Position numbers and translations under genes: made by a program. DNA of 64,000 nucleotides from positions 2,562,501 through 2,626,500 of the forward strand of contig NZ_CP146608.1 in NCBI RefSeq assembly GCF_037113415.1, given 5' to 3'. Numbering within the stretch: position 1 is the first letter of the stretch; each line of letters opens with the position of its first letter. A model generated the notes under the pieces. That model made no database searches and had not been told where the DNA came from. It was given only the letters and a program-made list of their open reading frames with translations. This DNA comes from Devosia sp. XK-2. Lineage in GTDB: Bacteria; Pseudomonadota; Alphaproteobacteria; Rhizobiales; Devosiaceae. This document shows positions 43,687-51,828 of the stretch, piece by piece.

Positions 43687-44547
43687 TCAGAATCCACTCA
43701 CCACCCCCTCTTTGCCAGGGGCGGACACCGGCCCGACAGAAACTTCCCGGGCCCTAATGTGGACCATAATTTCGGCCGCCGCCAGTGCCGCGATAACCGA
43801 AGGCCTTTTATCCCCAAGCCCTTGCGCGCCAATAGGTAAAATCAAACGGTCCAGAGACTGCCGTTCGCCACCCTGCTCCAGATACCAACTGGAGAACTTC
43901 GCTCGCTTGGTTCGCGACCCCACCATACCGATATAAGGACTGTCCGGACGCGCCAAGGCTTCATTGGCGATGAGAAAATCCAGAGCGTGGTCGTGGGTCA
44001 GGATGACATAGGTGCTGCCCGGAGGCGCCACGCGTACCACCGCCTCGGGCATGGCGACACGACGATTGGGAATGCCTGGCGGCAGGGCGTCAAGCTCGTC
44101 CTGCCTGGTATCGATCACCTCGATCCTGACCGGGAGAAGGCTGAGAATTTGGGCCAAAACACGGCCCACATGACCAGCACCGAAGATGTAAATATTTGGT
44201 TCTGCTCGCTTTTCTGCGTCCAGACGCTCAGCAATCTCTTGCCGAACACTATCGTCCGCATAGCGCAAGGTCACCATCACCCGCCCGCCGCAGCACTGCC
44301 CGATTTCCGGGCCCAAGGGCACATCCATCGCCTCTGCGGCCCGCCCTTCAGCGATCAATCGGCGGGCATGGTCGATGACCATATATTCGAGTGCGCCGCC
44401 CCCGATGGTCCCCAAAATCGAGGCCTGGCCCACGATCATGAACGTACCCTGACTGCGCGGCGAGGAACCGCGCACCGAAGTCAGTTCGCACGCAATCGCG
44501 TCGGGATTGGCAGCGAAAAAACCTTCGAGCGCGGCAGGGGTCATCAT
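43687..44547 (-). CDS. xdhC: Xanthine dehydrogenase accessory protein
   Basis: Binds and sulfurates the molybdenum cofactor and inserts it into XdhB. The 286-residue product has the N-terminal XdhC/CoxI domain (ACELTSVRGSSPRSQGTFMIV...GTIGGGALEYMVIDHARRL...GPEIGQCCGGRVMVTL) and a C-terminal Rossmann-like domain (IYIFGAGHVGRVLAQILSLLP, YIGMVGSRTKRAKF, RLILPIGAQGLGDKRPSVIALAAAEI-like end). It starts one base after the xdhB stop and runs straight into the transporter genes. Confidence 0.95.
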   Translation of the reverse strand: MMTPAALEGFFAANPDAIACELTSVRGSSPRSQGTFMIVGQASILGTIGGGALEYMVIDHARRLIAEGRAAEAMDVPLGPEIGQCCGGRVMVTLRYADDSVRQEIAERLDAEKRAEPNIYIFGAGHVGRVLAQILSLLPVRIEVIDTRQDELDALPPGIPNRRVAMPEAVVRVAPPGSTYVILTHDHALDFLIANEALARPDSPYIGMVGSRTKRAKFSSWYLEQGGERQSLDRLILPIGAQGLGDKRPSVIAALAAAEIMVHIRAREVSVGPVSAPGKEGVVSGF

Positions 44548-44548
44548 G

Positions 44549-46873
44549 TCAGGCGCTACCCCCCTTCATCCGCTCCACCCCCATCAAGACCCGCTCGGGT
44601 GTGACAGGGGTATCGAGTTGGGGCGCTTGGGCGTAATCGGCCACGCTGGCCACGGCCATACCCAGCGCCTCCACAACGCTGATGGCCAGCATGAAAGGCG
44701 GCTCGCCCACGGCCTTGGAGCGGCCAATGGTCGGCTCGCGATTGACCGACCATTCGGCAATTTTGACATTGAAGACCGGCGGCACATCCGAAGCGAGAGG
44801 AATTTTATAGGTGGACGGCGCATGGGTGCGAAGCTGCCCCTTGTCGTCCCAGACCAATTCCTCGGTGGTCAGCCAGCCCATGCCCTGAATGAACCCGCCC
44901 TCGATCTGGCCCAGATCGACTGCCGGGTTCAGCGACTTGCCGACATCGTGCAGGATATCGACGCGGTCGACACCATATTCGCCCGTGAGCGTATCGATGG
45001 TGACTTCGCTGACCGAGGCGCCATAGGCGAAATAATAGAAGGGATGGCCGCGCCCGGTGGCGCGATCCCAATGGATTTTGGGGGTCTTGTAAAAGCCAGC
45101 CGCCGAAAGCTGTACCCGGTTCATATAGGCCGAGGCAGCAAGCTCGGCGAAAGGCACATGCTTTCTGCCGACATCGAGACCGCCACTGACCCAGCGACAA
45201 TCAGCTTCATCAGCGTCGTAGAGCTTGGCTGCATGGGTCAGCATGCGGGCCTTGATCTGTTCACAGGCATCCCAGGCCGCCATGCCATTGAGGTCTGAAC
45301 CAGAGGATGCGGCAGTTGCCGAGGTGTTCGGCACCTTGCCGGTCGAGGTGGCCATAATTTTGACCGTGTCGAGATTGACCCCGAACGCCTCGGCCACGAC
45401 CTGGGCCACCTTGATATAAAGCCCCTGCCCCATCTCGGTGCCGCCATGGCTCAGATGGATCGAGCCATCCTTATAGACATGCACCAGGGCGCCAGCCTGA
45501 TTGTACCAGGTGGCGGTGAAGGAAATGCCGAACTTGACCGGCGTCAGCGCAATGCCCTTCTTGAGGACAGTGCTGGTCTTGTTGAAGGCAATTATGGCCT
45601 GCCGTCGCGCCTGATAGTCCGAGGACGCTTCCAGCTCGTCGACCACACGATGGATGATGTTGTCCGCCACCACCTGGTGATAGGGCGTCACATTATTCGT
45701 ATCGGTGCCGTAGAAATTGGCCTTGCGGATATCAAGCGGGTCCTTGCCCAGTGCATAGGCGATATCTTCCACCCAGCGCTCGCAAGCCACCATGCCCTGC
45801 GGGCCACCAAAGCCGCGAAAGGCCGTATTGGAGACGGTATTGGTATAAAGCGGCTGGCTGACCGCGCGCACTGCCGGATACCAATAGGCATTGTCGCAGT
45901 GAAACAGCGCCCGATCTGAAACCGGCCCCGTAAGGTCGGCCGAAAAGCCGCCGCGCGCGCCATAGACGGCATCGACCGCCAGAATTTTGCCGTCCTCGTC
46001 ATAGCCGACATCATAGTCGACCACGAAGTCGTGGCGCTTGCCGGTGGCGCTCATGTCGTCGTCGCGATCCGGCCTGATCTTGCAGGCGCGGTTCCATTTC
46101 TTGGCCGCCAGAGCGGCGACCACGGCAAAAAGATTGCCCTGGGTTTCCTTGCCGCCAAAACCACCGCCCATGCGCCGGACATTGACTGTTACGGCATTTT
46201 GCCGAATGCCCAGAGCGTGCGCGACGATCAACTGCACTTCGCTCGGGTGCTGCGTCGAGGAATGAACGGTGACGTCCTCATCCTCGCCGGGCACGGCCAA
46301 AGCAATCTGGCCTTCGAGATAGAAGTGATCTTGCCCGCCAATGGTGATGGCGCCCTTGACCCGCTTGGGAGACGCCGCAAGCCCCGCCTCGACCTCGCCC
46401 CGCTCCAGCTTCAGCGGCTTGGTGACTTGCTTGCCGCCAGCTGCCTGCGCCGAGCGCACATCGGTAAAGAAGGGAAGGTCCTTGTACTCAACTTTGGCCA
46501 AATGGGCGGCGCGACGCGCCTGGTCGCGCGTTTCCGCAACCACCGCAAAAATCGGCTGCCCCCAGAAATGCACTTCGCCATCCGCAAATAGCGGTTCGTC
46601 ATGCACATGGGCCGAACTGATATCGAGTTCGCCCGGAACATCATCATTGGTCAAAACGCCGATCACGCCGGGTGCCTTCAGCACCTCCGCGAAATCCATT
46701 CTGACGATCTCGGCATGCGGCCGGGTGGAAAGTCCCAGATAGGCATGCATGGTGCCGACCGGTTCGACCATGTCGTCGATATATTCGGCCGTGCCGGTGA
46801 CATGCTTGGGACCGCTGTCATGACGCGAGGGCTTGTGGAGCGTGGCAAGGGAAATGTCGGCCTGCTTGTTCAT
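44549..46873 (-). CDS. xdhB: Xanthine dehydrogenase, molybdopterin-binding subunit
   Basis: Catalytic subunit oxidising hypoxanthine and xanthine to urate. About 774 residues. Seen: the RHDSGPKHVTGTAEYIDD opening, GQPIFAVVAET, EGQIALAVPGED, the molybdopterin-contact GGGFGGKETQ, RKANFYG, HGGTEMGQGLYIKVAQVVAEAFGV, TAASSGSDLNGMAA, and the catalytic-glutamate region VGEPPFMLAISVVEAL close to the C-terminus. The ATG at 46873 overlaps the xdhA stop (TGATG). Confidence 0.96.
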   Translation of the reverse strand: MNKQADISLATLHKPSRHDSGPKHVTGTAEYIDDMVEPVGTMHAYLGLSTRPHAEIVRMDFAEVLKAPGVIGVLTNDDVPGELDISSAHVHDEPLFADGEVHFWGQPIFAVVAETRDQARRAAHLAKVEYKDLPFFTDVRSAQAAGGKQVTKPLKLERGEVEAGLAASPKRVKGAITIGGQDHFYLEGQIALAVPGEDEDVTVHSSTQHPSEVQLIVAHALGIRQNAVTVNVRRMGGGFGGKETQGNLFAVVAALAAKKWNRACKIRPDRDDDMSATGKRHDFVVDYDVGYDEDGKILAVDAVYGARGGFSADLTGPVSDRALFHCDNAYWYPAVRAVSQPLYTNTVSNTAFRGFGGPQGMVACERWVEDIAYALGKDPLDIRKANFYGTDTNNVTPYHQVVADNIIHRVVDELEASSDYQARRQAIIAFNKTSTVLKKGIALTPVKFGISFTATWYNQAGALVHVYKDGSIHLSHGGTEMGQGLYIKVAQVVAEAFGVNLDTVKIMATSTGKVPNTSATAASSGSDLNGMAAWDACEQIKARMLTHAAKLYDADEADCRWVSGGLDVGRKHVPFAELAASAYMNRVQLSAAGFYKTPKIHWDRATGRGHPFYYFAYGASVSEVTIDTLTGEYGVDRVDILHDVGKSLNPAVDLGQIEGGFIQGMGWLTTEELVWDDKGQLRTHAPSTYKIPLASDVPPVFNVKIAEWSVNREPTIGRSKAVGEPPFMLAISVVEALGMAVASVADYAQAPQLDTPVTPERVLMGVERMKGGSA

Positions 46874-48339
46874 CACGCCACCTTCCTGCTGAGCCGTTCG
46901 CCCTGCCCCGTGGTGTCGAGGTAGAACCGCTTGAGCAGGTTCTGCGCCGTCAGCAGGCGGTATTGCGCCGAGGCGCGCATGTCGCTGATCGGCTGAAAAT
47001 CTTCGGCGAACTTGCTAATCGCCGCTTCGACGGTTTCCATGGTCCAGGGCTGACCGACCAGAGCGGCTTCCACAGCCTTGGCCCGCTTGGGCGTTGCCGC
47101 CATGCCGCCAAAAGCGATGCGCGCCATGCCCACCGTGCCGGCATCGTTGACGAAGATGCGGAAAGAGCCACACAGCGCCGAAATGTCTTCCTCGCGGCGT
47201 TTGGATATCTTGTAGGTGGCGAATTTCTCGCCTGCTGGCAGCAGCGGGATCGTCACGCTCTCCACGAACTCACCCGGTTGCCGGTCCTGCTTGCCATAGG
47301 CCAGGAAATAATCCTCGAGCTTGATTTCGCGGCGGTGTTCGCCGCGCCTAAGATCGAGTTTGGCACCCAGTGCAATAAAGGGCGGCGGCGTGTCGCCGAT
47401 GGGCGAGCCATTGGCGATATTGCCCCCGATCGTTCCCATATTGCGGATCTGCTCACCGGCAATACGATCCCAGAGTTCGGCCAGTTCGGGGAAGCTGGCA
47501 GCGATCACCGATTGCGCGTCGGAATATGATACGCCGGCATAGAAGCGTACCTCGCTGTCATTGTCGGCGATGCGCCTCAATTCCTGCAAGTGACCAATGA
47601 AAATGACCGGCCCGATCTTGCGCATGAACTTGGTGACCCACAGGCCCACATCGGTGGACCCGGCCACAATCCGCGCATCGGGATTGGCTTCATAAACGGC
47701 GGCGAAATCATCGAGCGAGGCTGGGATGATGATCCGCTGGTCGCCACCGCCGATTTCGACACGTCGCCCGTCCTGCATGGCCTTGAGCGTGTCCCTGACA
47801 GTAATGCGCTCAACCCAGAGCGGATCGCCCTGCGGCTTGCCGTAGCTGGACATGGACTCTGCCGCCCGAATGATCGGGGCATAGCCCGTGCAGCGACAAA
47901 GATTGCCCTGCAGCGCCTTTTCGATCACTGCGCGCGATGGATCGGGATTGCGCATCCACAGGCCATAAAGGCTCATCACGATGCCGGGCGTGCAGAAGCC
48001 GCATTGCGACCCATGATGATCGACCATGGCCTGCTGTACGGGGTGCAGATTGCCATTCTCACCGCGCAGATGTTCGACAGTGACGATGTGCGTGCCATGC
48101 AGACTGCCGACGAAGCGAATGCAGGCGGTGACTGAGTCATAGATGATTTCATCATCCACGAGCCGTCCGACAAGCACCGTGCAGGCCCCGCAATCGCCCT
48201 CGGCACACCCCTCCTTGGAGCCGCGAAGACGGCGCTCAAGGCGCAGCCAGTCAAGCAGGGTCAGGTCAGGCGCGACATCAGTGAGTGTGATCTCCTTGCC
48301 ATTGAGGAGGAAGCGGATGGCATTGCTGACCTCGACCAT
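46873..48339 (-). CDS. xdhA: Xanthine dehydrogenase, iron-sulfur and FAD subunit
   Basis: Electron-transfer subunit of 488 residues. The N-terminal ferredoxin-like domain carries the first 2Fe-2S site (SKEGCAEGDCGACTV) and the second domain the other (GSQCGFCTPGIVMSLYGL ... LQGNLCRCTGYAPI). An FAD-binding domain follows (IVAGSTDVGLWVTKFMRKIGP, EQIRNMGTIGGNIANGSPIGDTPP) with the C-terminal CO-dehydrogenase-flavoprotein part. It starts three bases after uraH. Confidence 0.96.
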   Translation of the reverse strand: MVEVSNAIRFLLNGKEITLTDVAPDLTLLDWLRLERRLRGSKEGCAEGDCGACTVLVGRLVDDEIIYDSVTACIRFVGSLHGTHIVTVEHLRGENGNLHPVQQAMVDHHGSQCGFCTPGIVMSLYGLWMRNPDPSRAVIEKALQGNLCRCTGYAPIIRAAESMSSYGKPQGDPLWVERITVRDTLKAMQDGRRVEIGGGDQRIIIPASLDDFAAVYEANPDARIVAGSTDVGLWVTKFMRKIGPVIFIGHLQELRRIADNDSEVRFYAGVSYSDAQSVIAASFPELAELWDRIAGEQIRNMGTIGGNIANGSPIGDTPPPFIALGAKLDLRRGEHRREIKLEDYFLAYGKQDRQPGEFVESVTIPLLPAGEKFATYKISKRREEDISALCGSFRIFVNDAGTVGMARIAFGGMAATPKRAKAVEAALVGQPWTMETVEAAISKFAEDFQPISDMRASAQYRLLTAQNLLKRFYLDTTGQGERLSRKVA

Positions 48340-48342
48340 GGC

Positions 48343-48690
48343 TCAGCTCCCCCGATACGTCGAATAGGCGAAAGGACTGACCAGAAGTGGCACGTGATAG
48401 TGCTTATCCTCGGAAATGGTGAAACGGATCGGGACCACGTCGAGAAACGGCGTTTCAAGCTCGACGCCGATGCGCTCGAAATACTGCCCCACATGGAAGC
48501 GGATCTCATATTCGCCAAGCTGGAATTCTTCGCTTAAAAGCGGCCGATCCACCCTTCCGTCCTCATTGGTATAGCTGTCGAGCAGGTGATGGGTGTGATC
48601 GCCATGAACATAGTGCAATTCCAGCCGCATGCCGCGCGCCGGCTTGCCATGCATGGTGTCCAGGACATGGGTGGTCAGGGCTCCGCCCAT
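48343..48690 (-). CDS. uraH: 5-hydroxyisourate hydrolase (transthyretin-like)
   Basis: Hydrolyses the 5-hydroxyisourate made by PuuD to OHCU. The 115-residue protein has the three family signatures: [17 protein letters not shown] at the start, the middle RVDRPLL, and the C-terminal YSTYRGS tetrapeptide motif whose residues line the active site. I chose the ATG at 48690; the frame open to 49071 runs antisense through the LysR gene. It is the first gene of the long minus-strand purine operon, facing the LysR regulator across 78 bases. Confidence 0.95.
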   Translation of the reverse strand: MGGALTTHVLDTMHGKPARGMRLELHYVHGDHTHHLLDSYTNEDGRVDRPLLSEEFQLGEYEIRFHVGQYFERIGVELETPFLDVVPIRFTISEDKHYHVPLLVSPFAYSTYRGS

Positions 48691-48749
48691 TCTTGCTGCT
48701 CCGTATTCGTTCCCAACAGGCACAATAGCACGGACACTTGCTCTTGATA

Positions 48750-48764
48750 CTCTCAAATTGGGAG
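48750..48764. promoter_or_regulatory. Candidate LysR operator, interrupted palindrome
   Basis: CTCTCAAATTGGGAG reads as CTC-N-CAA-N-TTG-N-GAG, a palindrome matching at 12 of 15 positions, in the short divergent gap between uraH and the LysR gene. LysR-type sites are commonly T-N11-A palindromes in exactly this place. It ends five bases before the first possible LysR start codon, so it may also control that gene. Confidence 0.5.
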
Positions 48765-48768
48765 CATT

Positions 48769-49782
48769 ATGCTGCCGATATGGCAACAATGGATCAGCCA
48801 GATGGACCCACATACGCCCCCCGAACGCCCGCGCGAACACGCCCTTTCGGCGGGTCTCCTGGCCCGTGTCTTTCACCAGCCGTCGCTCCTCTATTTCAAC
48901 GCTGTCGCCACGCATCTGTCCATCCGCGAGGCCGCCCGCCGCCTCGATGTCGCTTCCTCCGCCGTCACGCGTCAGGTCGCCCAATTGGAGGACGCGCTGG
49001 GTATTGCCCTGTTTCTGCGCGAAAAGCGGCGTCTGCGCCTCTCGCCGGCCGGCGAAATCCTGTTCCGGCATTCACGCAGGCTGGTCGCCCCGATGGAGGC
49101 GGCGGTTTCCGAAATCGAACTGTTGCGCGGCGTCAGGGCCGGTTCGGTGCGGATCGCGGCAGCGGAAAGCGTTGGCCTCTCGTTCCTGCCCAGGCTTCTC
49201 ACCGATTTCGGCAAGCGCTATCCCCGCCTGACACTGGATGTTTCCATCATCCCATCCGCCGAAGTGGTTGAACGCCTCGTCGACGAGCGGATCGATATCG
49301 GCTTCGGCTTCATTGCCAAACCGCCGCGGCAGGTCGATGTCGCTTTCCGCCGCGACGTCTCCATCGGCGCCGTGATGACGCCCGATCATCCGCTGGCAGA
49401 GGCAAAGGCACTCACCATGGCGCAATGCCTCGAACATCCCCTGGCCGTCGGCAAGCCGGAAATTTCGATTCGGGAAGTGATCGAGCCCTTCCTCAAAACC
49501 TCGGCCAGCATCACCCCGCCAATGGTGGAGGTGAATTCGATCCGCCTATTGGTCGAACTGGCGCTGGGCGGACACTATGCGTCGATCATGACGCCTATCG
49601 GCGCCCAGAACGAGGTCGCCTCCGGACGTCTGGTTTTTCGCCCATTGCACGATAGCGGCCTGCCCACCAATCGCTTCGGCATTCTGGTGCGTTCCGGCAG
49701 CGCGCTGCATCTCGCCCCGGCCATCTTCTTTGAGCATGCCAAGGCGTTTTTCGAGACCATCTCGCTACCAGGTGCGATTTAA
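48769..49782 (+). CDS. LysR-type regulator, probable purine catabolism controller
   Basis: DNA-binding regulator with the LysR helix-turn-helix ([53 protein letters not shown]) and an effector domain ([33 protein letters not shown]). The ATG at 48769 gives 337 residues with GGGAG close upstream; a second ATG at 48802 (MDPHTPPER) is possible and would place the operator clear of the coding start. An unusually long 40-residue N-terminus precedes the HTH. Being divergent from the uraH-xdh operon, it likely regulates it; the effector is unknown, a purine being the simplest guess. Confidence 0.88.
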   Translation: MLPIWQQWISQMDPHTPPERPREHALSAGLLARVFHQPSLLYFNAVATHLSIREAARRLDVASSAVTRQVAQLEDALGIALFLREKRRLRLSPAGEILFRHSRRLVAPMEAAVSEIELLRGVRAGSVRIAAAESVGLSFLPRLLTDFGKRYPRLTLDVSIIPSAEVVERLVDERIDIGFGFIAKPPRQVDVAFRRDVSIGAVMTPDHPLAEAKALTMAQCLEHPLAVGKPEISIREVIEPFLKTSASITPPMVEVNSIRLLVELALGGHYASIMTPIGAQNEVASGRLVFRPLHDSGLPTNRFGILVRSGSALHLAPAIFFEHAKAFFETISLPGAI

Positions 49783-49794
49783 TCACCAGCGCGC

Positions 49795-49850
49795 TTGACA
49801 TTCATTCACGATCAGCTATGAATTGAATTCATAGCCAATCATGAATGAAT
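49795..49850 (+). promoter_or_regulatory. ArsR promoter with nested palindromic operators
   Basis: TTGACA (49795-49800) and TATGAA (49817-49822) form a promoter with 16-base spacing. Over the -10 lies a perfect palindrome: GCTATGAATT (49815-49824), one G, AATTCATAGC (49826-49835). Outside it, ATTCATTC (49800-49807) and GAATGAAT (49843-49850) make a second inverted pair with a common centre. The ArsR start codon follows at 49855, so this is almost surely an autoregulatory operator. Confidence 0.82.
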
Positions 49851-49854
49851 TGAT

Positions 49855-50178
49855 ATGAACGACCTTCAGGATGCGCTGTTCCGGTCACTGGCCGACCCAA
49901 CCAGACGGGCCATTTTTGAACAGCTCTGCAAACAGGGCGAACAGACAGTCGGCACGCTGACCAATAATGCCGGCGTGGCCCAGCCGACCGTCTCCAAACA
50001 CCTGGCCGTGCTCAAGCAGGCGGGGCTGGTGAAAGACCGGCACGCCGGAAGGCAAACGCACTACACCGCTCGCGTCGAGGCTCTCGGCCCCCTCATGGAC
50101 TGGACCCGGGAAATGACCAGCTTCTGGGAGGCGCGGCTCGATGTCCTCGAAAATTTGCTCACAAGGATAGACCAATGA
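49855..50178 (+). CDS. ArsR family regulator of the AHSA1 cluster
   Basis: Winged-helix repressor, 107 residues, of the subgroup that accompanies AHSA1/SRPBCC genes: LFRSLADPTRRAIFEQLCKQGEQTVGTLTNNAGVAQPTVSKHLAVLKQAGLVKDRHAGRQTHYTA. No metal-binding cysteine motif (ELCVCD) is present, so it is not a metal sensor of the ArsR/SmtB type. Preceded by a nested palindromic operator. The stop overlaps the next small membrane gene by four bases, starting an operon that runs to the AHSA1 gene at 51303. Confidence 0.92.
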   Translation: MNDLQDALFRSLADPTRRAIFEQLCKQGEQTVGTLTNNAGVAQPTVSKHLAVLKQAGLVKDRHAGRQTHYTARVEALGPLMDWTREMTSFWEARLDVLENLLTRIDQ

Positions 50179-50402
50179 CCTTTTCGCGCTTCATTCGCAG
50201 CTTCCATCGCTGGACCTCGATTGTCTTCACGCTGACAGTCATCGCCAATTTCGTCGCCATCGGCATGCTGGGCCAGGCCGACGTGCCACCGCTCGTCACC
50301 TATTCCCCGCTCCTGCCGCTGTTCCTGCTGCTGTTTTCGGGCCTGTTCATGTTCTTCCAGCCCTATGTCGCGCGCCGCCGCGCCGCTGTAGACCATGCCT
50401 GA
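50175..50402 (+). CDS. Small two-helix membrane protein
   Basis: A 75-residue inner-membrane protein of unknown function with two hydrophobic helices (TSIVFTLTVIANFVAIGMLG and LLPLFLLLFSGLFMFFQPYV) joined by a short loop (QADVPPLVTYSP). It overlaps the ArsR gene by four bases and the following DUF1801 gene by eight, so it belongs to the ArsR operon. Confidence 0.75.
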   Translation: MTFSRFIRSFHRWTSIVFTLTVIANFVAIGMLGQADVPPLVTYSPLLPLFLLLFSGLFMFFQPYVARRRAAVDHA

Positions 50403-50844
50403 GGGCCGGGCAAAGCGCCCGCCTTTAACGCCCGGCCCGGACGGCATCGTCCGGCTGGCCGGCGGCAATCCGCAAATTGCCAAGGGCTATGGTGATGAGG
50501 TGGTGCAGCGCTACATTGCCGCCATGCCCGGCTGGCAGCGCGGGGTCGGCCAGACACTCGATGCGATCATTACGCGCGAAGTGCCCGGTGTCAGCAAGGC
50601 GGTCAAATGGAACACGCCCTTCTATGGACTGGAAAAGGACGTCTATTTTGTCAGCTATCACTGCATGACCAAATACGTGAAGGTGGCCTTTCACAACGGC
50701 ACCCAGCTCGACCCCAAGCCACCCGGCACCTCCAAACAGGCCGCGGTGCGCTATCTCGACATATACGAGCACGATGATATCGACGAAGAACAATTCGCCG
50801 ACTGGATCAGGCAGGCCAGCGCCCTGCCGGGCGAAAAAATGTGA
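50395..50844 (+). CDS. DUF1801 protein
   Basis: A 149-residue soluble protein of the DUF1801 (YdhG-like) family, function unknown. Family features are the middle QTLDAIITREVPGVSKAVKWNTPFYGLEKDVYFVSYHCMTKYVKVAFHNGTQLDP, with the conserved WNTPFYG, and the late RYLDIYEHDDIDEEQFADWIRQASA. The N-terminus is proline-rich. Overlaps the preceding membrane gene; a second DUF1801-like gene follows 12 bases later. Confidence 0.85.
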   Translation: MPEGRAKRPPLTPGPDGIVRLAGGNPQIAKGYGDEVVQRYIAAMPGWQRGVGQTLDAIITREVPGVSKAVKWNTPFYGLEKDVYFVSYHCMTKYVKVAFHNGTQLDPKPPGTSKQAAVRYLDIYEHDDIDEEQFADWIRQASALPGEKM

Positions 50845-50856
50845 GGACCTGGACCC

Positions 50857-51291
50857 ATGACATTTTCCAAGAACAGTGCAGCGGACCTGGCGACCGGCGC
50901 CACACCCACCGAATTGATCGACAGGCGCATTGCCGACCTGCCTGACTGGCGCGGCGAAAAGCTCGCCCAATTGCGCAAGCTCATCCACGAGGCGCTGCCT
51001 GACGTGGAGGAGGAATGGAAGTGGGGCAAGCCGGTCTGGTCGCACAATGGCATCCTGTGCACCGGCGAGGTCTATAAGGCCGCCGTCAAAACCACCTTCC
51101 CCAAAGGCGCGTCGCTCGACGATCCGGACCACCTGTTCAATTCGAGCATGGAGGGCAATGTGCGCCGTGCCATCGATTTCTTTGAGGGCGAGGCCATCGA
51201 TGGGACCGCATTCAAGGACCTGATCAAGGCCGCCGCCGCCGCCAATGGCGAAGCCAAACTCAAAAAGCCGGCCGGCAAGGCCAGAGGATAA
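50857..51291 (+). CDS. DUF1801 protein, second copy
   Basis: A 144-residue relative of the preceding gene product: LIDRRIADLPDWRGEKLAQLRKLIHEALPDVEEEWKWGKPVWSHNGILCTGEVYKAAVKTTFPKGASLDDP, with the KWGKPVW motif in place of WNTPFYG. The lysine-rich C-terminal tail (AKLKKPAGKARG) is typical of this subgroup. It is likely a diverged paralogue in the same operon, 12 bases after the first copy. Confidence 0.85.
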   Translation: MTFSKNSAADLATGATPTELIDRRIADLPDWRGEKLAQLRKLIHEALPDVEEEWKWGKPVWSHNGILCTGEVYKAAVKTTFPKGASLDDPDHLFNSSMEGNVRRAIDFFEGEAIDGTAFKDLIKAAAAANGEAKLKKPAGKARG

Positions 51292-51302
51292 GGACCAAGC
51301 AT

Positions 51303-51731
51303 ATGACCGTAGCTGCCCAGACCCGTTCCGTTGTCGTTGAACGCGAAATCCCCCAGCCTGCCGCCAAGATATGGCGGGCCCTCACGCAATCGCACCTGAT
51401 CTCGGAATGGCTCATGAACAACGACTTCAAGGCCGAGGTGGGACACAAGTTCAAGCTGCGCGGCGAATGGGGCGGCGTATTGGACTGCGAAGTGCTGGCC
51501 ATCGAACCGGAGCGCTCGCTGTCCTATGCCTGGGACCACGACAATGACGACCCACTCTATGCCCTTAAAAGCGTGGTGACCTATACGCTGACCCCAACAG
51601 CCACCGGCACCCATTTGCGGGTCGAGCAATCCGGCTTCCGCCCCGAGCAGAAACAGGCCTATGGTGGCGCTCATGCCGGCTGGAAACAGTTCCTGGAAAA
51701 GCTCGAAACCGTCGCCGAAACAGTCGGCTGA
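51303..51731 (+). CDS. AHSA1/SRPBCC family protein
   Basis: A 142-residue START-like fold protein related to the Hsp90 activator Aha1 domain; ligand unknown. It shows the usual opening VVVEREIPQPAAKIWRALTQSHLISEWLMNNDFKAEVGHKFKLRGEWGGVLDCEVLAIEPERSLSYAW and the closing GGAHAGWKQFLEKLETV. Last gene of the ArsR-led operon. Similar ArsR-AHSA1 sets often sit together, and a second one follows at 53459-54800. Confidence 0.9.
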   Translation: MTVAAQTRSVVVEREIPQPAAKIWRALTQSHLISEWLMNNDFKAEVGHKFKLRGEWGGVLDCEVLAIEPERSLSYAWDHDNDDPLYALKSVVTYTLTPTATGTHLRVEQSGFRPEQKQAYGGAHAGWKQFLEKLETVAETVG

Positions 51732-51828
51732 CAGATTTCAGGCCTGCCAAGCGTCGCTCCTGGCTAGCGCAAGGGCGGCGCTTCTGCTTACCATTAGGTC
51801 TCCCACCTGACGTTGTAGAGACCTTCCC

